Shown here piece after piece: positions 1-8,411 of a stretch of 64,000 bases of DNA (its first letter is position 1; each line of letters begins with the position of its first letter). Source of the stretch: Acinetobacter bouvetii DSM 14964 = CIP 107468 (GTDB taxonomy: Bacteria; Pseudomonadota; Gammaproteobacteria; Pseudomonadales; Moraxellaceae); contig NZ_KB849725.1 of the NCBI RefSeq assembly GCF_000368865.1, positions 239,757-303,756 of the forward strand, in the 5' to 3' direction. The position numbers were made by a program, and so were the translations under genes. The notes beneath the pieces were generated by a model. That model was given only the letters and a program-made list of their open reading frames with translations. It had not been told where the DNA came from and made no database searches.

Positions 1-593
1 AAAAAGCACAGCACTGAGGCAAATGCCAGCTGCAGTACGGTGACCCTGCGTAAATTGACTTTATTTGCAAAATAACTGATCAGGATAATTTCAAAGGCAA
101 TTGCAACCGAACCCAAAAGAGTAATCAGCTGGCCAAAATTCAGCTGCATGGCGCCAAAACCATTGCCTGTTAAAAAGGCCAGGCCGGCAAAGGCAGAAAT
201 GACACCCAGCCAGGTCATGAAGTGTGGCGTTTGCCGAAAGCAGAGCCAAAGTAAAACGGGCACTAATGGCACATAGAGCGCAGTTAGAAATGCAGATTCA
301 CTGCTGCTGATGCTTTGCAGGCCAATGGTTTGCGTGCCGTAGCCGATGGCGATCACTGCGCCGATGCAAAATCCGGCAAAAACTTCGCTGGCATTGCATT
401 TTTTTAAATCTTTCAGGGAAAGCAGGCTGACGGCAAGGGCGGCAGCCGCAAAACGTAAAGCAACGAACAAAATGGGCGTGCTGTAGTTCAGTCCAAACTG
501 CACCGTCAGGAAGCTGCCGCCCCAAATGATGGTGATGAGGATCAGCGCGAGCTGCGGTGTTTTAGAGTTGAGCGTGGAGGCAAATTGAGGCAT
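1..593 (-). CDS. EamA/DMT-family inner membrane transporter (3' end cut off by window)
   Basis: The frame read from the ATG at 591-593 on the minus strand stays open to the window edge, giving the first 197 residues. It begins MPQFASTLNSKTPQ and then alternates hydrophobic segments, with the family-like N-terminal element ITIIWGGSFLTVQFGL followed by LRFAAAALAVSLL and TALYVPLVPVLLWLCF. This is the pattern of one EamA repeat; full-length members have two repeats and about 300 residues with ten membrane segments, so roughly a third is missing beyond position 1. Such proteins export small metabolites or drugs, but the substrate cannot be read from sequence. It is divergent from the gene at 802. 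Confidence 0.85.
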   Translation of the reverse strand, partial: MPQFASTLNSKTPQLALILITIIWGGSFLTVQFGLNYSTPILFVALRFAAAALAVSLLSLKDLKKCNASEVFAGFCIGAVIAIGYGTQTIGLQSISSSESAFLTALYVPLVPVLLWLCFRQTPHFMTWLGVISAFAGLAFLTGNGFGAMQLNFGQLITLLGSVAIAFEIILISYFANKVNLRRVTVLQLAFASVLCF

Positions 594-801
594 GTACAGC
601 GGATTATGACTGAGGGAGAGCGCAATATTAGCATTGAATGTGCCTGATGAACTTGCCCTTCATGGCGCTTATGAACATCCATCCATGGTCAGGTAAAGCA
701 TAAAAAATTTTAATCTGCAGTTCTACTTTCGAATTTTACAATCACGTATAATCTTTGAGCATAAAACAAAGATTAAAAGAATAGATTCAAGAGGTTATTT
801 G

Positions 802-1590
802 ATGGATGAATTATCTTGGTACTTCCAGTATTTTTCTATTTTTGGGGTGGGGGTTCACGTACTGATCGCACTGTGTTTTGCAATTCATGCGATTCGCAAT
901 GGGCAGCCATTTTTCTGGTTGTGGATTTTATTTGTCTTTCCGTTTTTCGGCAGTGTCGTGTATTTGATTGCGGTGTATTTGCCGCAATCGCGAATGCCAT
1001 ATCAAGCCCATATATTGAGTAAAAAAGCCCTGCATATTTTGCAGCCGAATCGTGCAATCAATCAAGCCAAAACGCAGTATGAAAACATTCCAAGCGTTGA
1101 AAATGCCGTTAGATATGCCGAGTATTTAATACAGTCTGGCAAGGCCAGTGAAGCAATTGCTATTTTAAAGCAGAAGCATACAAGCCTTGTTGAAAATGAT
1201 CCTGCTTTCTTAGAACAATGGGCGACAGCATATCTGCAGGATCAACAGGCGCAGCAAGCTTTAGCAATTACGGATAAAATCAAATCGATTGACCCCAATT
1301 ATAAAATTGAACAAATTGCGTTAATCCGCGCTTTGGCGAATCACCAATTAAATCAGTAGGAAAGCGCGCGGCAAAATTTTATCATTGCGACAAAATCTCA
1401 AGATATTGAAAAATTATCTGAATATGCTTTATGGGCGATACAAACCAATCAGGGGGAATTGGCTCAGCAAATTCGAGCAGATTTGCAAAAGAAATGGACT
1501 ATTGGAACAGCATATTCACGTCAATTGCATAAACCTATTTTCAAGCAAATAGATAAAGCATTAAAAGACATGAAGAAAAAAGCAGCATAA
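802..1590 (+). pseudogene. PLDc_N-like membrane segment plus TPR-type region, interrupted by an in-frame TAG
   Basis: The ATG at 802 follows a GAGGT Shine-Dalgarno sequence at 791-795. The N-terminus has two hydrophobic segments (about residues 9-28 and 34-53, rich in FFWLWILFVFPFFG) like the phospholipase-D nuclease N-terminal membrane module; the rest is helical and TPR-like (for example AEYLIQSGKASEAIAILKQK). A TAG at 1357-1359 stops the frame after 185 residues, but the same frame then continues without another stop for 76 codons to TAA at 1588-1590, with convincing protein (EKLSEYALWAIQTNQGELA) that carries on the repeat pattern. The simplest reading is one roughly 262-codon gene with a nonsense mutation, perhaps CAG to TAG. 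Alternatives are a sequencing error or a functional shorter protein. The function of the family is unknown to me. Confidence 0.75.
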
Positions 1591-1612
1591 AAAAGAGGCC
1601 CGAAGGCCTCCT
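1588..1612 (-). terminator. Rho-independent terminator after hisA
   Basis: On the minus strand GAGGCC-TTCG-GGCCTC (1595-1610) forms a 6-bp stem with a UUCG tetraloop and is followed by six T. It lies just past the hisA stop codon and ends the minus-strand transcript; the A-rich side overlaps the end of the interrupted gene at 802-1590. Confidence 0.85.
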
Positions 1613-1629
1613 TAGACTGCCGCCGTGCT

Positions 1630-2361
1630 TTAGATGGCTTGGTCATCCCAAAGCGACTGCGCTTCACGAAGGTTAAGTGTGCCTTCGTAAATGGCACGGC
1701 CCGTGATGGCGCCTAAAATGCCTGGCTGGCCTTTTAAGTTGCGGACGTCATCTAGGTTGGTCACACCGCCAGAAGCAATGACAGGCAGGCCTGAGTAGGC
1801 TGCAAGATTGACGGTCTGCTCAATGTTGACGCCTTGCATCATGCCATCACGGGCGATATCCGTGTAAACAATGCTGGATACGCCGGCATCTGCAAAACGC
1901 TTCGCTAAATCCGTGGCTTTAACGTCAGTAACATTGGCCCAGCCATCGGTCGCCACCATGCCGTTCATGGCATCAATGCCGACAATGATGCGGCCGGCGA
2001 ATTTTTTGCAGGCTTCTTCTACAAACTCAGGGTTCTGCACGGCTTTTGTGCCGATAATGACAAAAGAAACGCCTGCATCCAGATAATGTTCAATGGTTTC
2101 AAGCGAGCGGATGCCGCCGCCGATTTGAATCGGCAGTTCCGGCTGCGCTTTGGCAATGGCTTCAACCACAGGCTTATGGATTGGCGTGCCTGCGAAAGCG
2201 CCGTTTAAATCGACCAAATGCAAGCGGCGCGCGCCTTCATTAACCCAATGCTGCGCAGTTGCAACAGGATCGTCAGAAAATACGGTATCGTCTTCCATAC
2301 GGCCTTGCTTCAAACGGACACATTTGCCATCTTTCAGGTCAATTGCAGGGATGATCAGCAT
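1630..2361 (-). CDS. hisA: Phosphoribosylformimino-5-aminoimidazole carboxamide ribotide isomerase
   Basis: Fourth step of histidine synthesis: isomerises ProFAR to PRFAR in the cytoplasm, feeding HisFH. The 243-residue protein has the usual length and (beta/alpha)8 family features: Asp8 in [12 protein letters not shown] and Asp130 in [10 protein letters not shown] are the expected catalytic pair, and IGGGIR (80-85) and ASGGV are phosphate-binding loops. The start is supported by AAGGAGC just upstream of the ATG. It is the last gene of a minus-strand run after the exonuclease gene, 69 bp away, and is followed by a terminator. hisF is not in this window, so the pathway genes here are only partly clustered. 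Confidence 0.97.
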   Translation of the reverse strand: MLIIPAIDLKDGKCVRLKQGRMEDDTVFSDDPVATAQHWVNEGARRLHLVDLNGAFAGTPIHKPVVEAIAKAQPELPIQIGGGIRSLETIEHYLDAGVSFVIIGTKAVQNPEFVEEACKKFAGRIIVGIDAMNGMVATDGWANVTDVKATDLAKRFADAGVSSIVYTDIARDGMMQGVNIEQTVNLAAYSGLPVIASGGVTNLDDVRNLKGQPGILGAITGRAIYEGTLNLREAQSLWDDQAI

Positions 2362-2430
2362 GCTTACGCTCCTTGCTCAATCTTTCAATGAATTCATTGC
2401 CCGCCATCTTAGCAAAATATTGGCAGATTT

Positions 2431-3117
2431 CTAAGCGTCAGATGGCGGTTTTATTTTATTCGGGCGGCTGCGCAGTTTTAAGGCGGTATCCTGAATGTCT
2501 TTGGGCAATAGGCCGAGGCGCAGCAGTTCTTCAAAAATTAATACCGGCGCATAGGCATCGGCCGCGGCGTAAGCAATTTGCTGTTCTGTTAAATGCTTTC
2601 TGGCCCAATTGGACGTGCTGACACTTTTGCTTTTGGGAAAGTTTTGCTGAAACAGCAGCGCAACCGCATTTTTCAGCCCGACGGGATTGTCTAAGCCAAA
2701 GGATTTAAAGCATTTGGACAGTTCAATTACGCTGTTGAGTTCAATGCCTTTTTTACGGAAAAGATGCGCATCATTTTTCAGGCCAAAACCGGCCTTGATT
2801 TGATCATGGCTGGCAAACACAGGCTTTAAAAAATCCAGAATGACATCGCTGACTTGAAAGAGATAAGCGCGCTCATGCGTGGCAAGCTGAATTAAATGCG
2901 GGCCAGTCGCAATTTCACCTTTGCTGAATGTCGGCTTAGATTCGGTATCGAAGCCCAGCAGGGCAGCGGTTTTTAATTCCGCTTCAATGGCGCGGCACTG
3001 CGCTAAATTCTGAATGACCTGAATATTCTGAGCCGGCAAATTTTGAAATCGCGGCAAGGCTTGAATCTGTTCTTTGCTGGGAAGCGCGGCTGCGCGGAGA
3101 TCATTCATTTGAATCAA
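2431..3117 (-). CDS. RNase D-like DEDDy 3'-5' exonuclease domain protein
   Basis: A 228-residue protein made of one DEDD exonuclease domain. Motif I is GFDTESKPTF (Asp and Glu, about residue 75), motif II is the Asp of FGLKNDAHLF (about 131) and motif III is IAYAAADAY (about 195) with the Tyr typical of the DEDDy subclass. It lacks the HRDC domains of true RNase D, so it belongs to the short 3'-5' exonuclease family often annotated only by domain; the substrate, RNA or DNA, is not known from the sequence. It sits between DUF805 and hisA on the same strand. A second ATG three codons in could be the real start. Confidence 0.85.
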   Translation of the reverse strand: MIQMNDLRAAALPSKEQIQALPRFQNLPAQNIQVIQNLAQCRAIEAELKTAALLGFDTESKPTFSKGEIATGPHLIQLATHERAYLFQVSDVILDFLKPVFASHDQIKAGFGLKNDAHLFRKKGIELNSVIELSKCFKSFGLDNPVGLKNAVALLFQQNFPKSKSVSTSNWARKHLTEQQIAYAAADAYAPVLIFEELLRLGLLPKDIQDTALKLRSRPNKIKPPSDA

Positions 3118-3161
3118 AATGGCATCTTTTCAGGCAGACTAGCGGTTTTTCAGGTTAAAGG

Positions 3162-3190
3162 CAAAATAAAACCTGCGGGGCGCAGGTTTT
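3162..3190 (-). terminator. Terminator after the DUF805 gene
   Basis: A 9-bp stem AAAACCTGC/GCAGGTTTT (3168-3176 and 3182-3190) with a 5-nt loop, followed on the minus strand by TTTTATTTTG-like sequence. It separates the DUF805 gene from the exonuclease/hisA transcript. Confidence 0.75.
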
Positions 3191-3214
3191 AAATTTAATC
3201 GGCTGCAGCCGTAT

Positions 3215-3733
3215 TTATTCTGCTTGCTGCTGAATGGAGATTTGCGCCTGATGCGCGCGCTGAACGTAGTCCTGGTACGCAGGGACGGCAATTGCAGCCA
3301 AGATCCCGATTGGAAAAATCAGCACATAGAACCAGCCTAAAACTTTTTCCCAGGTTTGTGCGGCTCTTGGCTGGCCAAATTGATTTTCCTGCGCATCGCC
3401 TTTGGCAAAGATTAAATACAGCGCTAAACCTAGGTTCGCAAGCGGCACCAGCATCAGCAAAGACAGCCAGCCACTGTGATTGCGGTCGTGCAAACGGCGG
3501 ATAGCAAAAATAAAGTTAAAGTAAATCATGGTGACATACACAATGCCCAGCAGCAGCATGGCAAACATAGGCATGCCTTGTTCCATATTGGGTGAAAATC
3601 CTGGAAGCGCAATCGCACAAAAAATACCAAGCACCATCATGACAAGCACCAGCAGACCATTCCATCCTAAATAGGACAACCGCCCAAAACGTCCAGCAGC
3701 GCTTAGGGGGGAATCATTTACAGTGTTATTCAT
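3215..3733 (-). CDS. DUF805 membrane protein with a type IV pilin-like C-terminal segment
   Basis: The 172-residue protein begins with a DUF805 domain: GRLSYLGWNG, several hydrophobic helices (about 24-46, 56-79, 90-110) and the conserved FAIRRLHDRNHSGW element. After it comes a fourth hydrophobic stretch followed by GILAAIAVPAYQDYVQRA, which closely resembles the N-terminal helix of mature type IV pilins (normally FTLIELMIVVAIIGILAAIAIPAYQ-type, here without the prepilin leader or Glu5). The start has AGAGGT seven bases upstream. Function unknown; an inner membrane protein. It lies between hisH and hisA but is bounded by terminators on both sides, so it is probably its own transcript. Confidence 0.85.
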   Translation of the reverse strand: MNNTVNDSPLSAAGRFGRLSYLGWNGLLVLVMMVLGIFCAIALPGFSPNMEQGMPMFAMLLLGIVYVTMIYFNFIFAIRRLHDRNHSGWLSLLMLVPLANLGLALYLIFAKGDAQENQFGQPRAAQTWEKVLGWFYVLIFPIGILAAIAVPAYQDYVQRAHQAQISIQQQAE

Positions 3734-3828
3734 TATTCTGACCTCTGATTTTTAATTGGAATATTTAATAAGTGTTCAAATCATAGTTGTTTTTGCTTGC
3801 AGATTAAAGAATAAACCGCCAAGAGATC

Positions 3829-3853
3829 AAAAGCCCGCATGATGCGGGCTTTT
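3829..3853 (-). terminator. Terminator after hisH
   Basis: Perfect 9-bp stem AAGCCCGCA/TGCGGGCTT with a 3-nt loop (3831-3851), flanked by T-runs on either strand. It ends the hisB-hisH transcript. Confidence 0.85.
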
Positions 3854-3867
3854 TGAGTGAAACGGGT

Positions 3868-4485
3868 TTAAATATCCCATTCCACAAAGTTTTTCAGCAA
3901 TTGCAGGCCAGCGGTATGGCTTTTTTCCGGATGGAACTGCGTGGCGAATAAGTTTTCTTTATGAATGGCTGTGCAGAACTCTAAACCGTAGTCACAGGTT
4001 GCAGCCACAATGCCTGCATCTTTTGGTTCGACATAGTAGCTGTGCACAAAGTAAAAACGCGCATCCTGTTCAATATTTTTCCACATCGGGTGGCTTGGGT
4101 CAGCCTGATGCACCTGATTCCAGCCCATATGCGGCACTTTAATGCCATCCATATCCGGGAAGCGCTTCACGGCGCCTTCAAAAATGCCCAGCGCCTCTGC
4201 GCCGCCATTTTCTTCAGAACGCTGCATTAAGGCTTGCATGCCTACGCAGATGGCCAGCACCGGCTTGTTGAAGGCTGCTTTGCGCACCACTTCATCAATG
4301 CCGGCTTCATGCATGCCCTGCATGCAGTCGCGCATGGCGCCGACGCCTGGAAATACAATCTTGTCTGCTTGCGCAATCAGCTTGGGATCATTGGTCACAT
4401 CAACCGCTGCGCCCACATACTCTAAAGCTTTGGCTGCAGAGTGCAGATTTCCCATGCCATAATCAAGAAGGGCAATACGGGTCAT
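3868..4485 (-). CDS. hisH: Imidazole glycerol phosphate synthase, glutamine amidotransferase subunit
   Basis: Class I glutaminase that gives ammonia to HisF for the fifth step of histidine synthesis. The 205-residue protein shows the triad: the nucleophile Cys in [12 protein letters not shown] (about residue 80) and His/Glu in [12 protein letters not shown] (about 185). [10 protein letters not shown] near residue 47 forms the oxyanion-loop region. The start overlaps the hisB stop by one base (TAATG arrangement), which indicates translational coupling. A terminator follows. Confidence 0.97.
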   Translation of the reverse strand: MTRIALLDYGMGNLHSAAKALEYVGAAVDVTNDPKLIAQADKIVFPGVGAMRDCMQGMHEAGIDEVVRKAAFNKPVLAICVGMQALMQRSEENGGAEALGIFEGAVKRFPDMDGIKVPHMGWNQVHQADPSHPMWKNIEQDARFYFVHSYYVEPKDAGIVAATCDYGLEFCTAIHKENLFATQFHPEKSHTAGLQLLKNFVEWDI

Positions 4486-5078
4486 TACAATGTTCCTTTG
4501 GTTGAAGCCACTTTACCTTCCGCACGCGGATCAACTTCGCAAGCCATGCGCAGCGCGCGCGCAAAAGCTTTAAAGACGCTTTCAATTTGGTGATGGCTGT
4601 TTTTGCCTTTCAAATTGTCAATGTGCAGGGTCATTAAAGCGTGGTTCACAAAACCTTGGAAAAACTCAGAGAATAAATCGACATCAAAACGGCCGATCAT
4701 GGAGCGGGTAAACGGAATGTCCATGAATAAGCCTGGACGGCCGGACAAGTCCACCACCACGCGGCTTAAAGATTCGTCTAACGGCGCATAAAAATGGCCG
4801 TAGCGCTTTAAGCCTCTTTTATCCCCCAGCGCTTTTGCAAAGGCCTGGCCCAGGGTAATGCCGCAGTCTTCAACCGTGTGGTGATCGTCGATTTCGAGGT
4901 CGCCGTCGCAATGAATATCAATATCAAACAAGCCGTGACGCTTGATTTGATCAATCATATGATCTAAAAATGGAACACCAGTGTTTAAAGTGCCTTGACC
5001 AGAACCATCAAGATTCACGCGAACTCGAATTTTGGTTTCGTTAGTGTTTCTTACCACTTCACTGATACGGTCGGTCAT
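4485..5078 (-). CDS. hisB: Imidazoleglycerol-phosphate dehydratase
   Basis: Sixth step of histidine synthesis, a Mn-dependent dehydratase. The family metal motifs are present: [33 protein letters not shown] in the first half and [16 protein letters not shown] near the end. This is the monofunctional form without the HisB phosphatase domain. The reading frame is open eight codons further upstream (to 5102), but the ATG at 5076-5078 has GAGGAA seven bases before it, so I place the start there (197 residues). It is the first gene of the minus-strand hisB-hisH pair. Confidence 0.96.
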   Translation of the reverse strand: MTDRISEVVRNTNETKIRVRVNLDGSGQGTLNTGVPFLDHMIDQIKRHGLFDIDIHCDGDLEIDDHHTVEDCGITLGQAFAKALGDKRGLKRYGHFYAPLDESLSRVVVDLSGRPGLFMDIPFTRSMIGRFDVDLFSEFFQGFVNHALMTLHIDNLKGKNSHHQIESVFKAFARALRMACEVDPRAEGKVASTKGTL

Positions 5079-5176
5079 AGACACGTTCCTCAAATACGTC
5101 AAAATGATTGATGTAAAAATGTTTTTCGCTGTGACGAAAAGTCACCGCATATTAGATTGCTCAGGAGGGTTTATCA

Positions 5177-5554
5177 ATGCCTATTACCGTACATGCCTAT
5201 ACTTCTTTGGAAAATGATGAAGTGCGCAGCCAGCTTGAGCGACTGTACGACACCAGTCCTGAATTTAGCGACGGTGCAGATGCCATTGAACAACTAGAGC
5301 AAAACTTAGCTCAGTATACCTCAGTTTATACCGCAGAATTTAATACTAAATTGATCGGTGCGATTTGGTGCACGGGGCAGGGTGAAAGCAAGACCTTGGA
5401 ATATATTGTGGTGCACCCAGCCAACCGCGGCCGCGGGGTCGCGGAAAGGCTGGTCAGTGAAGCGTGCCGCATGGAAGAAGAAAAGGGTGTGAAAATTTTT
5501 GAACCGGGCTGCGGCGCCATTCACCGCTGCTTGGCGCATTTGGATAAAATCTGA
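5177..5554 (+). CDS. PanZ/PanM-like acetyl-CoA-sensing GNAT protein
   Basis: A 125-residue single GNAT domain. The acetyl-CoA loop is VVHPANRGRGVAERLVSEA (about residues 77-95). Its small size, the N-terminal half with a predicted helix LRSQLERLYDTSPEF-like, and the YTAEFNTKLIGAIW strand match the PanZ family, which in Escherichia coli binds PanD (aspartate decarboxylase) and controls its maturation according to acetyl-CoA. The identification comes from overall pattern, not a diagnostic residue, so a generic acetyltransferase remains possible. CAGGAGGG lies before the ATG. It is divergent from hisB, and a terminator follows. Confidence 0.7.
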   Translation: MPITVHAYTSLENDEVRSQLERLYDTSPEFSDGADAIEQLEQNLAQYTSVYTAEFNTKLIGAIWCTGQGESKTLEYIVVHPANRGRGVAERLVSEACRMEEEKGVKIFEPGCGAIHRCLAHLDKI

Positions 5555-5571
5555 ATCTGATTTCGCATTCA

Positions 5572-5595
5572 GGCAGCCTGCGGGCTGCTTTTTTT
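5572..5595 (+). terminator. Terminator after the PanZ-like gene
   Basis: GCAGCC-TGCG-GGCTGC hairpin (5573-5588) followed by a run of seven or more T. Confidence 0.9.
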
Positions 5596-5720
5596 GTGCT
5601 GAAATCCGCATTAAATCAAATACTGAGCTGAATAATGCCTTGAGATTTAAACAAAAAATAAGCAAATTAGGATTTTTTGCTGTAAAAGTAAACAAATGAA
5701 GCAAAAATCAAAACCGATGC

Positions 5721-5749
5721 TTGACGTTATCACACTTAAACTGTTTAAT
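5721..5749 (+). promoter_or_regulatory. Sigma-70 promoter of the first tRNA-Phe gene
   Basis: TTGACG at 5721-5726, a 17-bp spacer, and TTTAAT at 5744-5749, which places the transcription start a few bases before the mature tRNA at 5760. Confidence 0.75.
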
Positions 5750-5759
5750 ACGCGACATC

Positions 5760-5835
5760 GGCGTGATAGCTCAGTAGGTAGAGCAACGGATTGAAAATCC
5801 GTGTGTCCCCAGTTCGATCCTGGGTCTCGCCACCA
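5760..5835 (+). tRNA. tRNA-Phe (GAA)
   Basis: A full 76-nt cloverleaf with encoded CCA: acceptor GGCGTGA/TCTCGCC, D stem GCTC/GAGC, anticodon stem ACGGA/TCCGT with loop TTGAAAA (anticodon GAA), T stem CCCAG/CTGGG with loop TTCGATC. The acceptor stem carries a U5-U68 mismatch. It has its own promoter and terminator. An identical copy follows 211 bp downstream. Confidence 0.97.
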
Positions 5836-5860
5836 TATTTAAAACTTATTTAAAGTTTCA

Positions 5861-5888
5861 ATCCCTGATCCCATCAGGGATTTTTTTT
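5861..5888 (+). terminator. Terminator after the first tRNA-Phe
   Basis: Perfect 9-bp stem ATCCCTGAT/ATCAGGGAT with loop CCC (5861-5881), then seven T. Confidence 0.92.
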
Positions 5889-5931
5889 GCTTAAAAAAAA
5901 CACATTCGGTAAAAAATATTGATGATTTAGA

Positions 5932-5960
5932 TTGACTAATGCCATCAATTACGGCTTAAT
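5932..5960 (+). promoter_or_regulatory. Promoter of the second tRNA-Phe gene
   Basis: TTGACT at 5932-5937 and CTTAAT at 5955-5960 with a 17-bp spacer (or TTAATA with 18). Confidence 0.65.
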
Positions 5961-5970
5961 ACACCGCATC

Positions 5971-6046
5971 GGCGTGATAGCTCAGTAGGTAGAGCAACGG
6001 ATTGAAAATCCGTGTGTCCCCAGTTCGATCCTGGGTCTCGCCACCA
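5971..6046 (+). tRNA. tRNA-Phe (GAA), second identical copy
   Basis: The same 76 nt as 5760-5835 including CCA and the U5-U68 acceptor mismatch. The flanks differ apart from about ten bases before the 5' end, so this is an old tandem duplication with separate promoter and terminator rather than one polycistronic unit. Confidence 0.97.
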
Positions 6047-6055
6047 TATTCAAAA

Positions 6056-6087
6056 AAGCCTCAAACATTGTTTGGGGCTTTTTTTAT
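6056..6087 (+). terminator. Terminator after the second tRNA-Phe
   Basis: An 11-bp stem AAGCCTCAAAC/GTTTGGGGCTT (one T-G pair) with a 3-nt loop, then TTTTTTT. Confidence 0.92.
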
Positions 6088-6199
6088 GGCTAGCTTTTGG
6101 TGCTGCTGATGATTTATCCCATTTAGATGCTACAATCGATTTTGAAAAAAACTTTGCCCGCTGGGCATGATTGAACATTAAAAATAACATTACAAATGA

Positions 6200-6670
6200 A
6201 TGGGTAAATTTATGAAGATGAAAATAATATTGCTTCCTCTGACAATTGCGGCCAGTGCTTTGCTTGCAGCATGCGGAGGCGGCGGCAGCGGTGACAATGT
6301 CAATTCGTCATATTCCAAAACCATTGTAAAAGGCGGTGTCACTTATGAATGCAAGAGTGAAAATGCAGCCAAACTATGTGAAAACGGCAATTGCACATCG
6401 TGTGAGTCATCATTGGATAAAGTAATCACAGCCGCCTGTTCAAGCAGCGTGAATGCTGGACAGACGCTTTATGCTGTAACCAATGCCGGCTGCGTTGCAT
6501 CAATGAAAAACAGCAATAAAATCACCGGCTACTGCGCTGCAGGCACACTTAAACTGTTGGCGGGTTCAGGCTATACATTGAACAAGGTCAGCATCAATGG
6601 AAGTGCTTATCCATCCGGTGAATTTAATTCATCAACCACATCCGAAACTTTGCGCTGCAGCAATTCCTGA
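6200..6670 (+). CDS. Small cysteine-rich lipoprotein, unknown function
   Basis: The N-terminus has a lipoprotein signal: basic MGKFMKMK, a hydrophobic core, and the lipobox LLAAC with Cys25 followed by a Gly-rich linker. The mature part of about 130 residues has many Cys (EC, LC, NC, SC, AC, GC, YC, RC), which suggests disulphide-stabilised periplasmic or surface folding, and no membrane segment. No domain that I can name. ATGs at 6212 and 6218 would also leave a functional signal; no strong ribosome site decides between them. It is followed after 20 bp by the gene at 6691. Confidence 0.75.
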   Translation: MGKFMKMKIILLPLTIAASALLAACGGGGSGDNVNSSYSKTIVKGGVTYECKSENAAKLCENGNCTSCESSLDKVITAACSSSVNAGQTLYAVTNAGCVASMKNSNKITGYCAAGTLKLLAGSGYTLNKVSINGSAYPSGEFNSSTTSETLRCSNS

Positions 6671-6690
6671 TCATTGTTTGATTCAATCTA

Positions 6691-7416
6691 ATGACTGTGC
6701 ATTTTATTAAATACAGCGCGGTAGGGGCGCTGTGCTTTGCGCTGGGTTATGCTGCTGCTGATTTCAATGCAGACAGTACAGGACTGCCAGCGCCAGATCA
6801 GCCATCGATGAATAGTTCCTCAGTGGATGGCAATCCTGTTTCTGGCTTGGCCATTGATTCAATGCAGTCAATGCCTTCTGCAGAGGCTCAGCGGCAGCTC
6901 AAAAGCCAATATCAGCAAGTTCAAAGTCTGATTCAGCATGCTTCTGAACAGCAGCTCGCGCAGTATTTACAGCAAGCGTTTCCTGATTATGCTTTTGATC
7001 AAATTAGGAATAAGCAGCAGTTTGCACAGCAGATGCTGAATGAGTTTGTGCAGGCCAAAAATGATCCGCAGCAGCAGCTGATTGGGCAGGCTTATGTTAC
7101 GGCACAGTCTCAGCTGAACCCGGCAGATGTATTGCCTCGTGAAATTTATGCGAAACAGCCGCTATACGCGCATTTTGATACGTTTGGCAAAGTGCCGCCG
7201 AATGCACAGGTGATGGTGCGCTGGACACAGCGCGACACAGGTGAAATTTTGCTGTTTACACCGCGCAAAGTCAGTGAAAATCAGCAAAATTGGGTCAGTT
7301 TCTACCCGGTTTCGGGCTGGAACCCCGGCTATTATGATGTCAAGTACTATCAAATGAATGACCAGATGGAGCCTATTGCGCAAACCAGCTTTTATATTCA
7401 AAACGTGATTCAGTAA
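6691..7416 (+). CDS. Membrane-anchored protein of unknown function
   Basis: 241 residues. The N-terminus is a single hydrophobic segment (about 6-25, with a GALCFALGYAAADF core) that would act as an uncleaved anchor; the remainder is soluble and Gln-rich (QLKSQYQQVQSLIQHASEQQ), probably helical up to about residue 150, then a beta-rich end with YAHFDTFGKVPPNAQVMVRW and GWNPGYYDVKYY. It is 20 bp after the lipoprotein gene and probably cotranscribed with it. No family recognised; the location is likely periplasmic, tethered to the inner membrane. Confidence 0.8.
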   Translation: MTVHFIKYSAVGALCFALGYAAADFNADSTGLPAPDQPSMNSSSVDGNPVSGLAIDSMQSMPSAEAQRQLKSQYQQVQSLIQHASEQQLAQYLQQAFPDYAFDQIRNKQQFAQQMLNEFVQAKNDPQQQLIGQAYVTAQSQLNPADVLPREIYAKQPLYAHFDTFGKVPPNAQVMVRWTQRDTGEILLFTPRKVSENQQNWVSFYPVSGWNPGYYDVKYYQMNDQMEPIAQTSFYIQNVIQ

Positions 7417-7520
7417 ATTCTTAGCGTTCAAATGTTTATGTCTAATCTCTGACCTAAGTTGTAGTTTCGGCCGGCACAAACTGAATTACACTCATTAAAA
7501 ATTAGCCGTGAATCCCTGCC

Positions 7521-8270
7521 ATGAAAGATTTATTTTCCGACAACAGCCAGCTGTATCAGCAGGCGCGCCCAGACTATTCTGCAGAGATTCTAGAGGCGGT
7601 TTTAAAATACGTGCCTGAACGCCAGCTGGCATGGGACTGCGGTGCGGGCTCAGGTCAATTTACTCAATGGCTGGCGCCGCATTTCCAGCAGGTGCTGGCG
7701 ACAGATCTGAGCGCGGCGCAATTGGCGCAGGCGCCGCAACTGCAGAATGTCATTTGCCGCGCCGCTGCGGCGGAACATTCGGGGCTTGCCGATCACAGCG
7801 CAGATTTGGTCACTGTGGCGCAAGCTATCCACTGGTTCAATTTTGATGCATTTTATGCTGAAGTGCGCCGTGTGCTGAAGCCTAAAGGCTGTTTGGCGGT
7901 TATTGGCTATGGCCTGATCGAAGCGCAGGATCCGCAGCTGAATCAGCTGATTCAACTGCTGTATTTTGACACCCTGAAAGGCTGCTGGGATGCCGAACGG
8001 CATTATGTGGATGAGCTGTATCAAACAATTCCATTTCCGTTTGCAGAACAGCAGATGCCGGCATTGTCCCTGCAGTACCGCTGGAGCGGCCCGCAGCTGC
8101 TGAATTATTTCAATACATGGTCTGGCTTTAAGCATTATGTAAAACAGCATAATCAAAGTCCGCTGGCGCCTTTGGAGGCATATTTCGCAGCTCAGCCAAT
8201 AGCATCATCTTATGCTGTGCAATTTCCTGTGCTGCTGCGGGTAGGCCTGTGCGCTGCTGCGCAAAGTTAA
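7521..8270 (+). CDS. Class I SAM-dependent methyltransferase (Methyltransf_11 type)
   Basis: 249 residues. Motif I is WDCGAGSGQFTQWLAPHF (about 38-55), the acidic end of strand beta2 is VLATDLSAAQL, and the post-motif region SADLVTVAQAIHWFNFD matches the family signature in which a His-Trp follows strand beta4. RRVLKPKGCLAVIGYG is the beta5 region. This group resembles yeast trans-aconitate methyltransferase-like and UbiE-like enzymes, but the substrate cannot be told. It stands alone between short intergenic regions. Confidence 0.85.
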   Translation: MKDLFSDNSQLYQQARPDYSAEILEAVLKYVPERQLAWDCGAGSGQFTQWLAPHFQQVLATDLSAAQLAQAPQLQNVICRAAAAEHSGLADHSADLVTVAQAIHWFNFDAFYAEVRRVLKPKGCLAVIGYGLIEAQDPQLNQLIQLLYFDTLKGCWDAERHYVDELYQTIPFPFAEQQMPALSLQYRWSGPQLLNYFNTWSGFKHYVKQHNQSPLAPLEAYFAAQPIASSYAVQFPVLLRVGLCAAAQS

Positions 8271-8411
8271 GCGTTGCCTGCGGTCATTTTTTTGCTGCGG
8301 CGCTCAGGTGCCGTTGGTCTGAGAAAAACGATGTGCATGGCGGTTTATTGTACAATTATAGCTATTCATAAGATGTTTTATCTTTTCCGTATTTGATTTG
8401 AGTACAGTGAT

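Noticed and set aside
5760..6046. Duplicated tRNA-Phe as phage or island attachment site
   Set aside because: Only 135 bases lie between the copies, with no integrase or cargo; each copy has its own promoter and terminator.
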